Assembly: GCA_030057655.1 (NCBI GenBank)
Contig: JASGUQ010000044.1
Location: forward strand, 1 to 58,425
Source: Bacillota bacterium
GTDB lineage: Bacteria; Bacillota; Clostridia; Christensenellales; Aristaeellaceae
Length of the DNA: 58,425 bases
Direction: 5' to 3'
The position numbers and the translations under genes were made by a program. The notes beneath the pieces are model-generated. The model did not search any database. It was given only the letters and a program-made list of their open reading frames with translations, and was not told where the DNA came from. Positions 36,378-44,915 of this stretch are shown one piece after another (the first letter of the stretch is position 1; each line of letters starts with the position of its first letter).

Positions 36378-37696
36378 AATATTTCCTTTCCGTCCGGCAG
36401 AATCTGCGCGCGGATGAGCTTTTGGGAAATCGGCTTGACCGCATCAAAGGTCATGGCCTCCCTGAGCATGTTCTCCGCCTGCCGGATCGGCGCTGCCGGG
36501 CTGTGGTGAATTTCCGCCAGGACTTCGCCTGCCTTCACATAATCCCCGATGCGCTTAAATAAGATATACCCACAGGAAGGGTCAATGACATCGTCCTTCC
36601 TCATCCTCCCCGCGCCCAAGACCTGGGCGACAAGCCCGGCCTGTTCGGTGTTCATTCGGCTGAAGTAGCCGTCCTTTTCCGCCAGAAGGCGGGTGACCTG
36701 CTCTGCCCGGGGCAGAAGGGAGGTGTCTTCCGTCACCCGCTCATCCCCGCCCTGGGCTTTGATCATCTGTTTAAATTTGTTCAGCCCGCTCTTGTTTTGA
36801 AGGGCGTTTTGCAGACTGTCCATCGCCTCATCTGCGCTTTTTGCCTGCCCGCCCAGCAAAAGCATCTGCGCGCCAAGAGCAAGGGACACATCCAAAAGCG
36901 GGCCTTTGACCTTGCCTGAAAGGGTGTCAATGGCTTCCTTGACCTCAAGCGCGTTGCCCACATGGCTGCCCAGGGGCTCATCCATCCCGGTGATCAGGGC
37001 AGCCATCTGCCGTCCCGCGCGCCTGCCGATATCGCACATCGCGCGCGCCAGAGCCAGGCAGTCCTCCATGGTTTTCATCAGGGCGCCGGAACCTATTTTC
37101 ACGTCCAGCACGATGCCCATCGCGCCGCCCGCCAGCTTCTTGCTCATGATGGAGGAGGCAATCAGGGGGATGCTGTCCACGGTTGAGGTCACATCCCTTA
37201 AGGCGTATAAACGCTTGTCCGCGGGCGCCAGCTCGCCGGACTGGCCGACCACGCAGCAGCCGACCTCGCGCGCGATCTTTAAAAAGGTTTCTTCCGGCAG
37301 TTCGGTCCTGAAGCCCCTGATGCTTTCCAATTTGTCCACCGTGCCGCCGGTGTGCCCCAGGCCGCGGCCCGACATCTTGACCACCTTGCCGCCGCAGGCG
37401 GCCACCAGGGGGACCAGGATCAGGGTGGTGGTGTCCCCGACGCCGCCGGTTGAGTGCTTATCGACCGGGATCCCGCCCACATCGGGCGAAAGCATGTCCC
37501 CGGTTTTGGCCATGGCCATGGTGAGGGCGGCCGTCTCCCGCTCCGTCATACCGTTTAGGCGGATGGCCATGAGCATGGCGGCCAATTGGTAATCAGGCGT
37601 GCTTAAATCCGCCGCAGCCTCAGCGAACTCAGTCAGCTGCGCGTCCGTCAGCTCCCTGCCGAATTTTTTATCGGCAATCAGATCAACCAGCGCCAT
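36374..37696 (-). CDS. pdp: Pyrimidine-nucleoside phosphorylase
   Basis: This 440-residue enzyme phosphorolyses thymidine, deoxyuridine and uridine, releasing base and (deoxy)ribose 1-phosphate. The glycosyltransferase family 3 signature SGRGLGHTGGTVDKLESIRG and the phosphate-binding KHSTGGVGDTTTLILVP are clear; the C-terminal domain GYILFKRIGDYVKAGEVLAE matches. ATG at 37696 is chosen (ALVDLIADKKFGRELTDAQ), since GGAG lies seven bases before it; the frame opens 21 codons upstream. It is the promoter-proximal gene of the TlpA/CXXC/polyferredoxin unit, an odd partnership. Also named deoA by some. Confidence 0.95.
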   Translation of the reverse strand: MALVDLIADKKFGRELTDAQLTEFAEAAADLSTPDYQLAAMLMAIRLNGMTERETAALTMAMAKTGDMLSPDVGGIPVDKHSTGGVGDTTTLILVPLVAACGGKVVKMSGRGLGHTGGTVDKLESIRGFRTELPEETFLKIAREVGCCVVGQSGELAPADKRLYALRDVTSTVDSIPLIASSIMSKKLAGGAMGIVLDVKIGSGALMKTMEDCLALARAMCDIGRRAGRQMAALITGMDEPLGSHVGNALEVKEAIDTLSGKVKGPLLDVSLALGAQMLLLGGQAKSADEAMDSLQNALQNKSGLNKFKQMIKAQGGDERVTEDTSLLPRAEQVTRLLAEKDGYFSRMNTEQAGLVAQVLGAGRMRKDDVIDPSCGYILFKRIGDYVKAGEVLAEIHHSPAAPIRQAENMLREAMTFDAVKPISQKLIRAQILPDGKEIL

Positions 37697-37730
37697 CGCC
37701 CAACTCCAATCATACAATTCATCAATATGC

Positions 37731-37759
37731 AGTATATCACAAGCCCTATGCCTTCGCAA
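37731..37759 (-). promoter_or_regulatory. Promoter of the pdp-tlpA-CXXC-polyferredoxin unit
   Basis: TTGCGA (plus-strand 37754-37759) and TATACT (37731-37736) are 17 bases apart on the minus strand, about 30 bases upstream of the pdp ATG. No strong internal promoter was noticed down to hemW, so the unit could run about 9.5 kb. Confidence 0.7.
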
Positions 37760-38029
37760 AGAAGGGATTGTCCCCTGCCTTGATAATCAAACAACTGCAA
37801 AGAACGCGCTTTTCATGCAAAGATGAACACAAAAAACCGGCCCAGCCCAATACCTTTTTTAAGGGGAAGATGTCACTAAAAGGGAAAACTCAAGCAACCT
37901 AAAAGGTTTTAAAGCTTCCGCAAAGTATGAAATTCAAAAAACGCTGCTCAACCATGGTGTTTTGTAATCGGTTTCATAAAGTAACACCAATTATGGCACC
38001 ATTACAGTCGGCACTTGCTTGAATGATTT
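37760..38029. other. AT-rich gap without recognisable genes
   Basis: This stretch between the pdp promoter and the AlbA-type regulator is clearly more AT-rich than the DNA to its left. It holds no credible gene. AACCTAAAAGGTT is a small palindrome, and TGTCACT at 37871-37877 resembles the operator repeats further right. Confidence 0.5.
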
Positions 38030-38072
38030 AAAGTGACAAAAGTGTCACTTTGCTGTACAATAATGTCACTTT
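38030..38072. repeat. Operator-like repeats AAAGTGACA/TGTCACTTT in the regulator promoter
   Basis: AAAGTGACA (38030-38038) faces TGTCACTTT (38043-38051) across four bases, and a second TGTCACTTT lies at 38064-38072, 21 bases after the first. The set ends 20 bases before the TTG start of the regulator gene. The arrangement is that of a binding site for a dimeric regulator and could serve autoregulation. The same nonamers recur inside the coding region at 39203-39239. Confidence 0.7.
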
Positions 38073-38091
38073 GAAAAGGGGTGATAAGACA

Positions 38092-39426
38092 TTGAATCTT
38101 GGAAAAGAAACTGAAACCCTTGAGTTTAAAAAATCAACAAGCGAGATAAAAGCTGCTATGATTTCTATAGCGTCCATATTAAATAAGCACGGTATCGGCA
38201 CATTGTATTTCGGGGTCAAACCCAATGGTGATATTGTCGGGCAGAATGTGTCGGAATCGTCTTTAAGGGATGTTTCAAGAGCGGTTTATGAGAGCATTAA
38301 ACCGCAAATATATCCCGCCATTGATGAAATTCTGATAGATGGAAAACAATTGATAAAGGTTGAATTCAGCGGTGATAGCAAACCATACTCCGCAGCGGGC
38401 AGATACTACTTGCGAACCGCAGATGAAGACAGAGAAGTAAGTCCCGAGGAATTAAGAACCTTTTTTGAAGCAAATAAATACCGCACAAAATGGGAAAATG
38501 GAAAATCCGACACTTTATCAAAACAAGTTGATCAGTTTGCAGTAAAGTCGTTTTGGCAAAAGGCAATGAGCGCCGGAAGATTACCCGAAGGCAGATATAC
38601 TACGCCGATTATTTTAAAAAGGTTCGGTCTTGTTAAAGATGAATATTTAACAAATGCCGGAGAGGTTCTGTTTGGCGATACAAAGCCCGTTTCTTTGAAA
38701 GTCGGTATATTTGCATCGGATGAAAAACTAACAATTCTTGATATGAAATTATATGAGGACAATATTTATAATCTGTTGAAGACGGCTGAAGAATACATAT
38801 TTAGGAACATACGATGGAAAGCGGAAATTATCGAATCTGAAAGAAAAGAGATCCCTGAAATTCCAACTGCAGTGATAAGGGAAATATTAGCAAACAGCTT
38901 TGCTCATGCAATATATGGAAGCAGGACAAATCATGAGATATGTATCCATCCGGGTATGATAACTATATACAGTCCCGGTGATTATGCCAGCAGGTATAAA
39001 CCTGAAGAATATATAAAGGGAAATGTGGAGTCTGAAATAAGAAATGCGACAATCTCAAAAATTCTGTACTTGAGCAAATACATAGAGCAGTTCGGCAGCG
39101 GTTTTAAGAGAATAGATAGCCTATGTAAGGATTCCGGAATCAAGTATTCTTACGAAAATAAAGACACTGGATTCAAATTTATCATATACCGGCCACAGGT
39201 TCAAAGTGACATTTTGGATGTCACTTTAAATGTCACTTTGAATGGAACGGAAAAGGCAGTTTATGCTGTTTTAAAACAAAAACCGGATTCTTCAAGAGAA
39301 GAAATAGCCAATAAGATTTCTAAAACTGTAAGGACGGTTCAAAGAGCGCTGAATTCTCTTGGTGAAAAGGGCTATATCAGGCGAGTAGGCTCTAAACAAA
39401 ATCCAGTATGGGAAATGTTGAAATAA
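38092..39426 (+). CDS. AlbA/Schlafen-type ATP-binding regulator with winged helix
   Basis: This 444-residue protein has an AlbA_2-type domain at the N-terminus (ETLEFKKSTSEIKAAMISIA, then GTLYFGVKPNGDIVGQNVSE), a region matching the HATPase_c_4 family (IREILANSFAHAIYGSRTNH, then GSGFKRIDSLCKDSGIKYSY) and a C-terminal winged helix (SSREEIANKISKTVRTVQRA). Such proteins are common in mobile or defence-linked regions and are called putative transcriptional regulators. The start is a TTG at 38092 after AAAGGGGTG. The linker before the winged helix (QSDILDVTLNVTLNG) is encoded by copies of the promoter repeat. Codon use is AT-rich and unlike its neighbours, suggesting transfer. Confidence 0.82.
   Translation: MNLGKETETLEFKKSTSEIKAAMISIASILNKHGIGTLYFGVKPNGDIVGQNVSESSLRDVSRAVYESIKPQIYPAIDEILIDGKQLIKVEFSGDSKPYSAAGRYYLRTADEDREVSPEELRTFFEANKYRTKWENGKSDTLSKQVDQFAVKSFWQKAMSAGRLPEGRYTTPIILKRFGLVKDEYLTNAGEVLFGDTKPVSLKVGIFASDEKLTILDMKLYEDNIYNLLKTAEEYIFRNIRWKAEIIESERKEIPEIPTAVIREILANSFAHAIYGSRTNHEICIHPGMITIYSPGDYASRYKPEEYIKGNVESEIRNATISKILYLSKYIEQFGSGFKRIDSLCKDSGIKYSYENKDTGFKFIIYRPQVQSDILDVTLNVTLNGTEKAVYAVLKQKPDSSREEIANKISKTVRTVQRALNSLGEKGYIRRVGSKQNPVWEMLK
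39203..39239. repeat. Copies of the promoter repeats inside the regulator gene
   Basis: AAAGTGACA (39203-39211), TGTCACTTT (39219-39227) and TGTCACTTT (39231-39239) have the same order and orientation as the three nonamers in the promoter but different spacings (7 and 3 bases instead of 4 and 12). They encode the linker between the ATPase-like and winged-helix domains. Confidence 0.75.
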
Positions 39427-39795
39427 GGTGAAATACAAAAATCTGAATTTGCAAAAATAAGATAAAGATTAAATGTGTGAAGAATGCTGCTCTGTAAACA
39501 ACAGAAAAGTTTGATTTTAAGGGATTTTATGACCGTAAAACCGCCCAAAATGGCATGACTTTGTATCAGGCCATACCGGGTTTTAAACGCGCGTCATACA
39601 ACAAGTCCAGCAATTCCCAGCCCAGTTCAAATGTAAGGACGATGTAAATTTATTTTCATCGCTTTGATTCTGTTTTCACCCTGTCATGCCTTCTGTGGAA
39701 ACAGGGAATGAAACGCTATGTGAGTGTCAGCGGATAACCAAAAACCAGTCCAGCCGGTACAGCACTGAGCCGGTACATAAAAACCTGAAAAAGGC
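39427..39795. other. Intergenic region with remnant of the DUF2927 gene 3' end
   Basis: This 369-base gap holds no intact gene. Its main feature is a decayed copy of the end of the neighbouring DUF2927 gene (listed separately). The last 100 bases also contain repeated CCAGTCCAG/GCCGGTACA-like short motifs. No promoter or terminator was convincing. Confidence 0.5.
39575..39636 (-). pseudogene. Decayed partial copy of the DUF2927 gene 3' end
   Basis: About 55 bases here match, with roughly 10 differences, the segment at 39835-39895 that encodes ARLKPGMSLKK in the intact gene: both read CCGGG-TTTAA-CGCGCGTCATACA-CAAGTCCAGCA-CTCCCAG-CCAGTTC with substitutions. The copy has no open frame of its own. 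It is probably left from a tandem duplication or recombination at this site. Confidence 0.65.
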
Positions 39796-40464
39796 CTAAT
39801 CCCAGTCCAAGATGTTCCTGACCTTTTTTAAGGACATGCCGGGCTTTAAGCGCGCGTCATACAGCAAGTCCAGCAGCTCCCAGTCCAGTTCGCTCAGGTG
39901 CTGGGTCGTGGTCCAGGGCTGGTAAATGATGCTATCCGGGTGCGAGTCGATGTCATTGGTGAGGCCCAATGAGCCCACGATCTCCTCCAGCAGAAGATGA
40001 TTGCGGGCCTCCTGGGTGGTGACGTCAGTGGCGATGAGCACGCGCGCCTCCGTGAGGCGGAAACCTTTATCATACCAGTACCGGAAAAATCCCCAGTTCC
40101 CGGCTACATAGCCCGGTTCGATAACAGGCAGCTCATCCAGCTTGGCGAATATGATCCTGAGGTTGGCGTTCGCTTTTTTCTTCGTGAAGGAGACCTGCGG
40201 CAGGCCGTTGACCCTCAGGTTCAAAAGCTCCACAAAGCGCTCGATGGTTTCTAAATCTTCCTTTGTCGCAGCGCCCTCAATGAAGATTTTAATGGGCTTG
40301 GCCCAGCGGCGGATCTTTCCCACGTTATCGCCGTATTCGGCATTGAAGGCGGAGGCGATAAAAGCCTCTTTGATCTCTGAGACGCTCAGTTCCGCACAGG
40401 CCCCCGGCATGGATGTAAAAAAAAACAAAACCAGGGCCAAAGCCAGGGTCAGCGTTTTTTTCAT
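39796..40464 (-). CDS. Secreted DUF2927 domain protein
   Basis: This 222-residue protein has a signal peptide (MKKTLTLALALVLFFFTSMP, cleaved near ACA). The mature part matches DUF2927: AFNAEYGDNVGKIRRWAKPI, IERFVELLNLRVNGLPQVSF and LLLEEIVGSLGLTNDIDSHP, the last resembling a zincin-like HExxH region but without HExxH. Function unknown. An upstream in-frame ATG at 40479 touches AAAGGAG directly, so ATG at 40464 is preferred. Its start overlaps a remnant of an AMP-binding enzyme. GC content here returns to the genome level. Confidence 0.72.
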   Translation of the reverse strand: MKKTLTLALALVLFFFTSMPGACAELSVSEIKEAFIASAFNAEYGDNVGKIRRWAKPIKIFIEGAATKEDLETIERFVELLNLRVNGLPQVSFTKKKANANLRIIFAKLDELPVIEPGYVAGNWGFFRYWYDKGFRLTEARVLIATDVTTQEARNHLLLEEIVGSLGLTNDIDSHPDSIIYQPWTTTQHLSELDWELLDLLYDARLKPGMSLKKVRNILDWD

Positions 40465-40475
40465 GATGGCACCAT

Positions 40476-40700
40476 TCATCTCCTTTCTACCTTTTCTTTA
40501 GACAAATAAGTAAAACCTTCTGTTTCATTTCTTGCCTGTTCTAAATTTCGTTTCCCGTTTGTATGCATCGGAAAGTCTTTGCGTACTTTGAAAATTTCTG
40601 GCACCCAATCAGCATCGCCTTTGACATCCAGCACCATTTTTGCAAGTGTTTTAACATATGCTCGGTATATTTCGGGTCTGAAGCCTATTTTATTTTCCAT
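40476..40700 (-). pseudogene. C-terminal remnant of an AMP-binding (acyl-CoA ligase-like) enzyme
   Basis: This 74-codon open frame begins MENKIGFRPEIYRAYVKTLA and contains VPEIFKVRKDFPMHTNGKRN followed by LEQARNETEGF. The NGKR lysine region is that of the C-terminal catalytic loop of adenylate-forming ligases. No N-terminal domain is attached, and the preceding gene is itself a broken ligase with its own C-terminus, so this is best seen as a leftover of a second ligase. It could instead be a small functional protein. Assignment is by motif resemblance. Confidence 0.5.
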
Positions 40701-40752
40701 TTTCAGAGAACACAATATGTATCACCATTTTTTCTTCGGTGTCATTTTTCTT

Positions 40753-42836
40753 TCATGTTACTTGAATGGATTTTCCATAACCTTTTCCTTTTTCCATTTT
40801 AAATCCAGATCTGTTTAACTCTTCTTCATCAGCTCTCGCGGTCGAGATAAAGTCCGGCTTGCCACGATTGGTTCTCATAAGTTGTTTGTCTATTTTAATT
40901 ATTGCAGGCATATAATGTTCAGGTATTTTTCCATCCAATTGTTGATAAATATCCTTGATGATTTCTTCCCTGTCATGATCCGACAGCTCTTTGTCACTGC
41001 TTAAAACAATATGAGCAATTGCTATGGTCTGTTGCATGTTTTCAATGGTAGCGCCAACCACCATGGATTCTTTTATATAGGGAATTTTCGCCAAAACTTC
41101 TTCCGTTCTTTCGGGGTTGATGTTAAAACCTCCATCGATGATAATCATTCTCGAATGACGGCCCTCAAATCCAACAGTTCCATCCATATTGAGCCATGCG
41201 GTATCACCAGTACTTACAAATCTTTTTCCTCTGCTCATGTAGTTTGTCTTTTTAGAATTTTCTGGGTTTGTATAATGGCCATGAGTTGGTCCAGAAAAGG
41301 CAATTAGACCTTTTCTGTTAAATCCCAGAAGTTCATTAGTCTTGGGGTCACGCACTTCCACATCATTATAGGGCATTACTACGCCTGTGCTTTCACAATT
41401 CTTGTAAGCAGGAATATCCATTGCTAAAGTAGTACACGCTTCACTTGTACCAAGTCCTTGAAAAACACCGTCACCACCTCGACTTGTAAAAAACATTTCG
41501 CTATCTCTCCTAAAGATAGAAGTAACCTTATTCCCTCCAATGCTAATGTGTTTGTTAAATGACAAATCTTCAAATATATTTTCTAGTTTTGTCATTGTAT
41601 TTTGAGGAATTACCAATTTTTTATTCATCTGTTTAACTACATTAAAAAACTCATTAACTTTTGCAGTTTTGACTATTTCGATGAGTTCTTGTTTGCTTGT
41701 TTTTGTTAAATCCTCAGCTTTTTCTAGCACATCAATTGCACGTGTTTTTTCTCTGGCCACTATTTCTTCCATAAGTAAAGATAAGTGTAATGGAGTTACA
41801 GCTGTGTATGTCGGTTTTGTAATTAAATATCTTTGGGGGAACTTGGTGAAATCATAATCCGGATTTATCATCAAAATCAAAGATAGTGAGTTTGGCATAT
41901 GCATACCCGATGCCAAACCAAAAGCTACCCATGGTGGTAACTCACCCGCAAAAACTTTTTCTTTCTGGCGACCAAAAATTCCCTTATACTGTTCCATAAG
42001 AGAATTAAAATTCTCATTGGTAAGTTCAATCATTTTAGGTGGTCCCGTAGAACCACCGGTAGTTACCAAGACAGCAGTTTCATTTGCAACAAAAGGAATG
42101 TCAAGACTATCCTTGCGGTTTTTGCCAAAGCTGATAAATTCGTCAAAAGAAATCACGCCCTTCTCTTTCAATATTTGCTGCAATTCTCTTGCAGAAGAAT
42201 CACTTTTACCCAACCTTTTTAAAGCCAACATTGACTTAATATGTGGAGGAAAAGATGTTTCAACACTTAAACCTATGACGTGCTCGATACCGCTTTTTTC
42301 AATTTCAGTAGCAAATTTAGGAAATATCTTGTCTAATATGACAATGCTTTTGAATCCGTTCTGACTAATTCCCTTCCTAAACTTTCCGGAGTATCTCTTG
42401 GATCAATGGAAAGAACTTTTGCTCCTATTGTATTAAGCCCATAGATAATCTGTTCTGCCTCAGGAGTACCCACGCTTACGAGGGTTACAACATCACCTCT
42501 TTTGAGGTTCATATCAATGAAGGAGCGAGATACATTATCCATTTTCCGGAACTTCTCGCGGTAAGTGATGTCCTTTTTGAAAAACTTGTCTGTACCTTCT
42601 ATGATATGAAGATATCTTGTTCCTATCCCGTCTAAATTATCACTATTGGCTGCCTTAATATAATTCGTTAAATTTTGCATTGGGTTAACGAACTCCAAGT
42701 TCATCCCCGGGAAATGCTTTTGCTTTAAAATAGCCATATCTTCCCAGGGAATACCCGAGAGGCCACGGTTTCTCAGTTCCGCAGTTTCTTCTTTTGTGTA
42801 GTCTGATAAGATTCTTTGTCTATCCAACTCAATCAT
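40753..42836 (-). pseudogene. Frameshifted AMP-binding acyl-CoA synthetase-like gene
   Basis: Two open frames make one adenylate-forming enzyme. The first part (42836 down to about 42355) starts MIELDRQRILSDYTKEETAE and ends GTPEAEQIIYGLNTIGAKVL and SIDPRDTPESLGRELV. The second continues in another frame with QNGFKSIVILDKIFPKFATE and then has the AMP-binding motif AVLVTTGGSTGPPKMIELTN, STGDTAWLNMDGTVGFEGRH and the C-terminal RTNRGKPD. One base appears lost around 42355-42360. It might be a sequencing error, but the AT-rich, decayed setting favours a real pseudogene. Likely acyl substrate unknown. Confidence 0.75.
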
Positions 42837-43129
42837 GGTATCGCTGTCCTCCATTGAGTAAAATTTAATATAGCATATGTTGATTTCATAAAGAAAAATC
42901 ATACATAGCACAAAGGGCATCGAAACACAAACGCATATAATATAGCTAAAAATTAGCCCGATGACAAGACATAGTACCTTTTTTATACAGCATCCAGCAC
43001 AGACAATATGCCCTATTCTATATCAGGCTCGGTTTCCTTTCTGTATTTTAAGGGGATTTGCCTTGTCCGCGGCGGATGCTTTTTTTATACTGTCATGGCC
43101 TGGTCATTAGGAGTTTGAGGAGGAGTCAA
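42837..43129. other. Intergenic region upstream of the DapDC-like gene
   Basis: About 290 bases with AT-rich left half and no gene. A possible -10 TATATT lies near 42872 for the AMP-binding gene on the minus strand. GGAGGAG directly before the TTG at 43130 is the ribosome-binding site of the next gene. Confidence 0.4.
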
Positions 43130-44365
43130 TTGCCGAACTTTAATCTGTCTGACAGCGTTTTTGAGGGGGCGCTCAAACGCTTTCCCACGCCTTTTTACCT
43201 GTACGACGAAGCGGGCATCGTCAAAACAGTCAGGGATGTCCAAAGCGCCTTTTCCTGGAACAAGGGCTTTAAGGAGTATTACGCGGTCAAGGCGCTGCCC
43301 AACCCCGAGATCCTGAAAATTCTGATGAAAGAGGGCTGCGGGCTTGACTGCTCCTCCTATACCGAGCTGCTCATGGCGCAGAAATTGGGGGCTCAGGGGG
43401 AGGACATCATGTTTTCCGCCAACGCCATGCCCGCCTTTGAACTGGCCTTTGCCGCCAAGCTCAAAGCCACGATCAACCTGGACGACAGGAGCGACGTGGA
43501 GCTGCTGCATCAAAACGGCGGGGTTCCCGACCTTCTCAGCCTCAGGGTCAATCCCGGAAGCGAGGGCAAGGGGCACAACAACATCATGGGCGGCGCGCTG
43601 GACGCGAAGTTTGGCTGGATGCCCTCCCAGATTAAAGAAGGCCTGATGACCCTTAAAAACCTGGGCCTGAAGCGCTTTGGCCTGCACGCGATGACGGTCA
43701 GCAACACCTTAAACAGGGATCCCTGGGTGCACAGCGCGAGTTACCTGTTTCACCTGGGGGCGGAATTGGAGAAGGAGACCGGGCTGAAACTTGATTTTAT
43801 CAACCTGTCAGGCGGCCTGGGCATCCCCTACAAGCCGGAGGACAAGGCGGTCGATATTCAAAAGATCGGCGAGGAAGTGCGGAAGGCCTATCAATCGGCC
43901 TTTGGTGGGCGGCAGGATGTGCGCCTGTTCACCGAGCTGGGCCGTTTTGTCACAGGCCCGCATGGTTTCCTGGTGGCCAGGGCCATCCACAAAAAAGAGA
44001 TCTGGAGGGACTACATCGGGCTTGACGCCTGCGCCGCCAACCTGATGCGCCCGGCCATCTACGGCGCTTACCACCACATCACGGTGCTGAACAAAAAAGA
44101 CGCGCCAAAGGACAAGGTGTATGACGTCACAGGCGCCCTGTGCGAGAACAATGACAAGTTCGCGGTCAACCGCGCGCTCCCTGAGATCAAGATCGGCGAT
44201 GTGCTCGTCATCCATGACGCCGGCGCGCACGGCCACTCCATGGGCTATCAGTACAACGGACGCTTAAGAAGCGCGGAGATCCTGTACACAGCTGAAGGCG
44301 ATTACCGGCTCATCCGCCGGGCGGAGACGCCGGAGGATTATTTCGCGACGCTGAACCTGGACTGA
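43130..44365 (+). CDS. lysA: Diaminopimelate decarboxylase-like PLP enzyme
   Basis: This 411-residue fold-type III PLP enzyme would decarboxylate meso-diaminopimelate to lysine. The PLP lysine is in EYYAVKALPNPEILKILMKE; the Gly-rich phosphate loop, TELGRFVTGPHGFLVARAIH and CENNDKFAVNRALPEIKIGD (the CExxD substrate motif) follow. The C-terminal region has HDAGAHGHSMGYQYNGRLRS where most enzymes have GAYxxxM, so a Tyr may be replaced by His. The start is TTG at 43130 after GGAGGAGTCAA; an in-frame upstream extension lacks family similarity. It stands alone, convergent with nrdG. Confidence 0.85.
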   Translation: MPNFNLSDSVFEGALKRFPTPFYLYDEAGIVKTVRDVQSAFSWNKGFKEYYAVKALPNPEILKILMKEGCGLDCSSYTELLMAQKLGAQGEDIMFSANAMPAFELAFAAKLKATINLDDRSDVELLHQNGGVPDLLSLRVNPGSEGKGHNNIMGGALDAKFGWMPSQIKEGLMTLKNLGLKRFGLHAMTVSNTLNRDPWVHSASYLFHLGAELEKETGLKLDFINLSGGLGIPYKPEDKAVDIQKIGEEVRKAYQSAFGGRQDVRLFTELGRFVTGPHGFLVARAIHKKEIWRDYIGLDACAANLMRPAIYGAYHHITVLNKKDAPKDKVYDVTGALCENNDKFAVNRALPEIKIGDVLVIHDAGAHGHSMGYQYNGRLRSAEILYTAEGDYRLIRRAETPEDYFATLNLD

Positions 44366-44372
44366 ACCAGCC

Positions 44373-44879
44373 TTACCACTCCGGGCGCTGCCACAGGCGC
44401 GCTTCCCCAGCTTCCTTGCTTTTTTTCAAGTCCACCAGACGCTGGTTGCGGCTGCCCCGGAAATCCAGGTCCAGGGAACGCTGGCTTAACACAAAGGGGC
44501 CGTCCACCAGCACGTCGCAGGTGTCCAGCAAACCGGATACAGCCTTGTCCGCCTTCTTCCTCAACGCTTCATATACATATCCTGAATAAATCCAGACATT
44601 CAGGCCCCTGCTCTTGGCGTCCTTCGCCATCACCAGGCAGGCTTCCGCCTGCTCAAAGGGCTCGCCGCCAGACAGGGTCAGCCCGTCCAGGATCGGGTTT
44701 TCGCTGAGCAGCTTCGCCACCTCGTCCGTGTCCATCTCACGCCCGCCCATCGGGTCGTGCGTTTCCGGGTTGTGACAGCCGGGGCAGGCGTGGCTGCAGC
44801 CCTGCACGAACACCGCCAGGCGCAGGCCCGGCCCGTCCACAATGCTGTGGTTCATGATGCCGTTTACGCGAAATATCAT
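44373..44879 (-). CDS. nrdG: Anaerobic ribonucleotide reductase activase
   Basis: This 168-residue radical SAM enzyme forms the glycyl radical on NrdD. The CxxxCxxC site is Cys28, Cys32 and Cys35 (QGCSHACPGCHNPETHDP), followed by LSGGEPFEQAEACL. Length is normal. It lies 170 bases after nrdD in the same direction, separated by a composite hairpin repeat. Confidence 0.96.
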   Translation of the reverse strand: MIFRVNGIMNHSIVDGPGLRLAVFVQGCSHACPGCHNPETHDPMGGREMDTDEVAKLLSENPILDGLTLSGGEPFEQAEACLVMAKDAKSRGLNVWIYSGYVYEALRKKADKAVSGLLDTCDVLVDGPFVLSQRSLDLDFRGSRNQRLVDLKKSKEAGEARLWQRPEW

Positions 44880-44915
44880 GTATTGCTCCTTTCATGGGTG
44901 GGAGAAGACGGCAGA

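Noticed and set aside
38030-38072. CRISPR-like interpretation of the TGTCACTTT repeats
   Set aside because: Repeats are nine bases, unevenly spaced, without unique spacers of regular length, and sit at a promoter.
40563-40818. Plus-strand small open frames at 40563-40818
   Set aside because: Aromatic-rich low-complexity translations opposite a ligase C-terminus remnant; no start signal.
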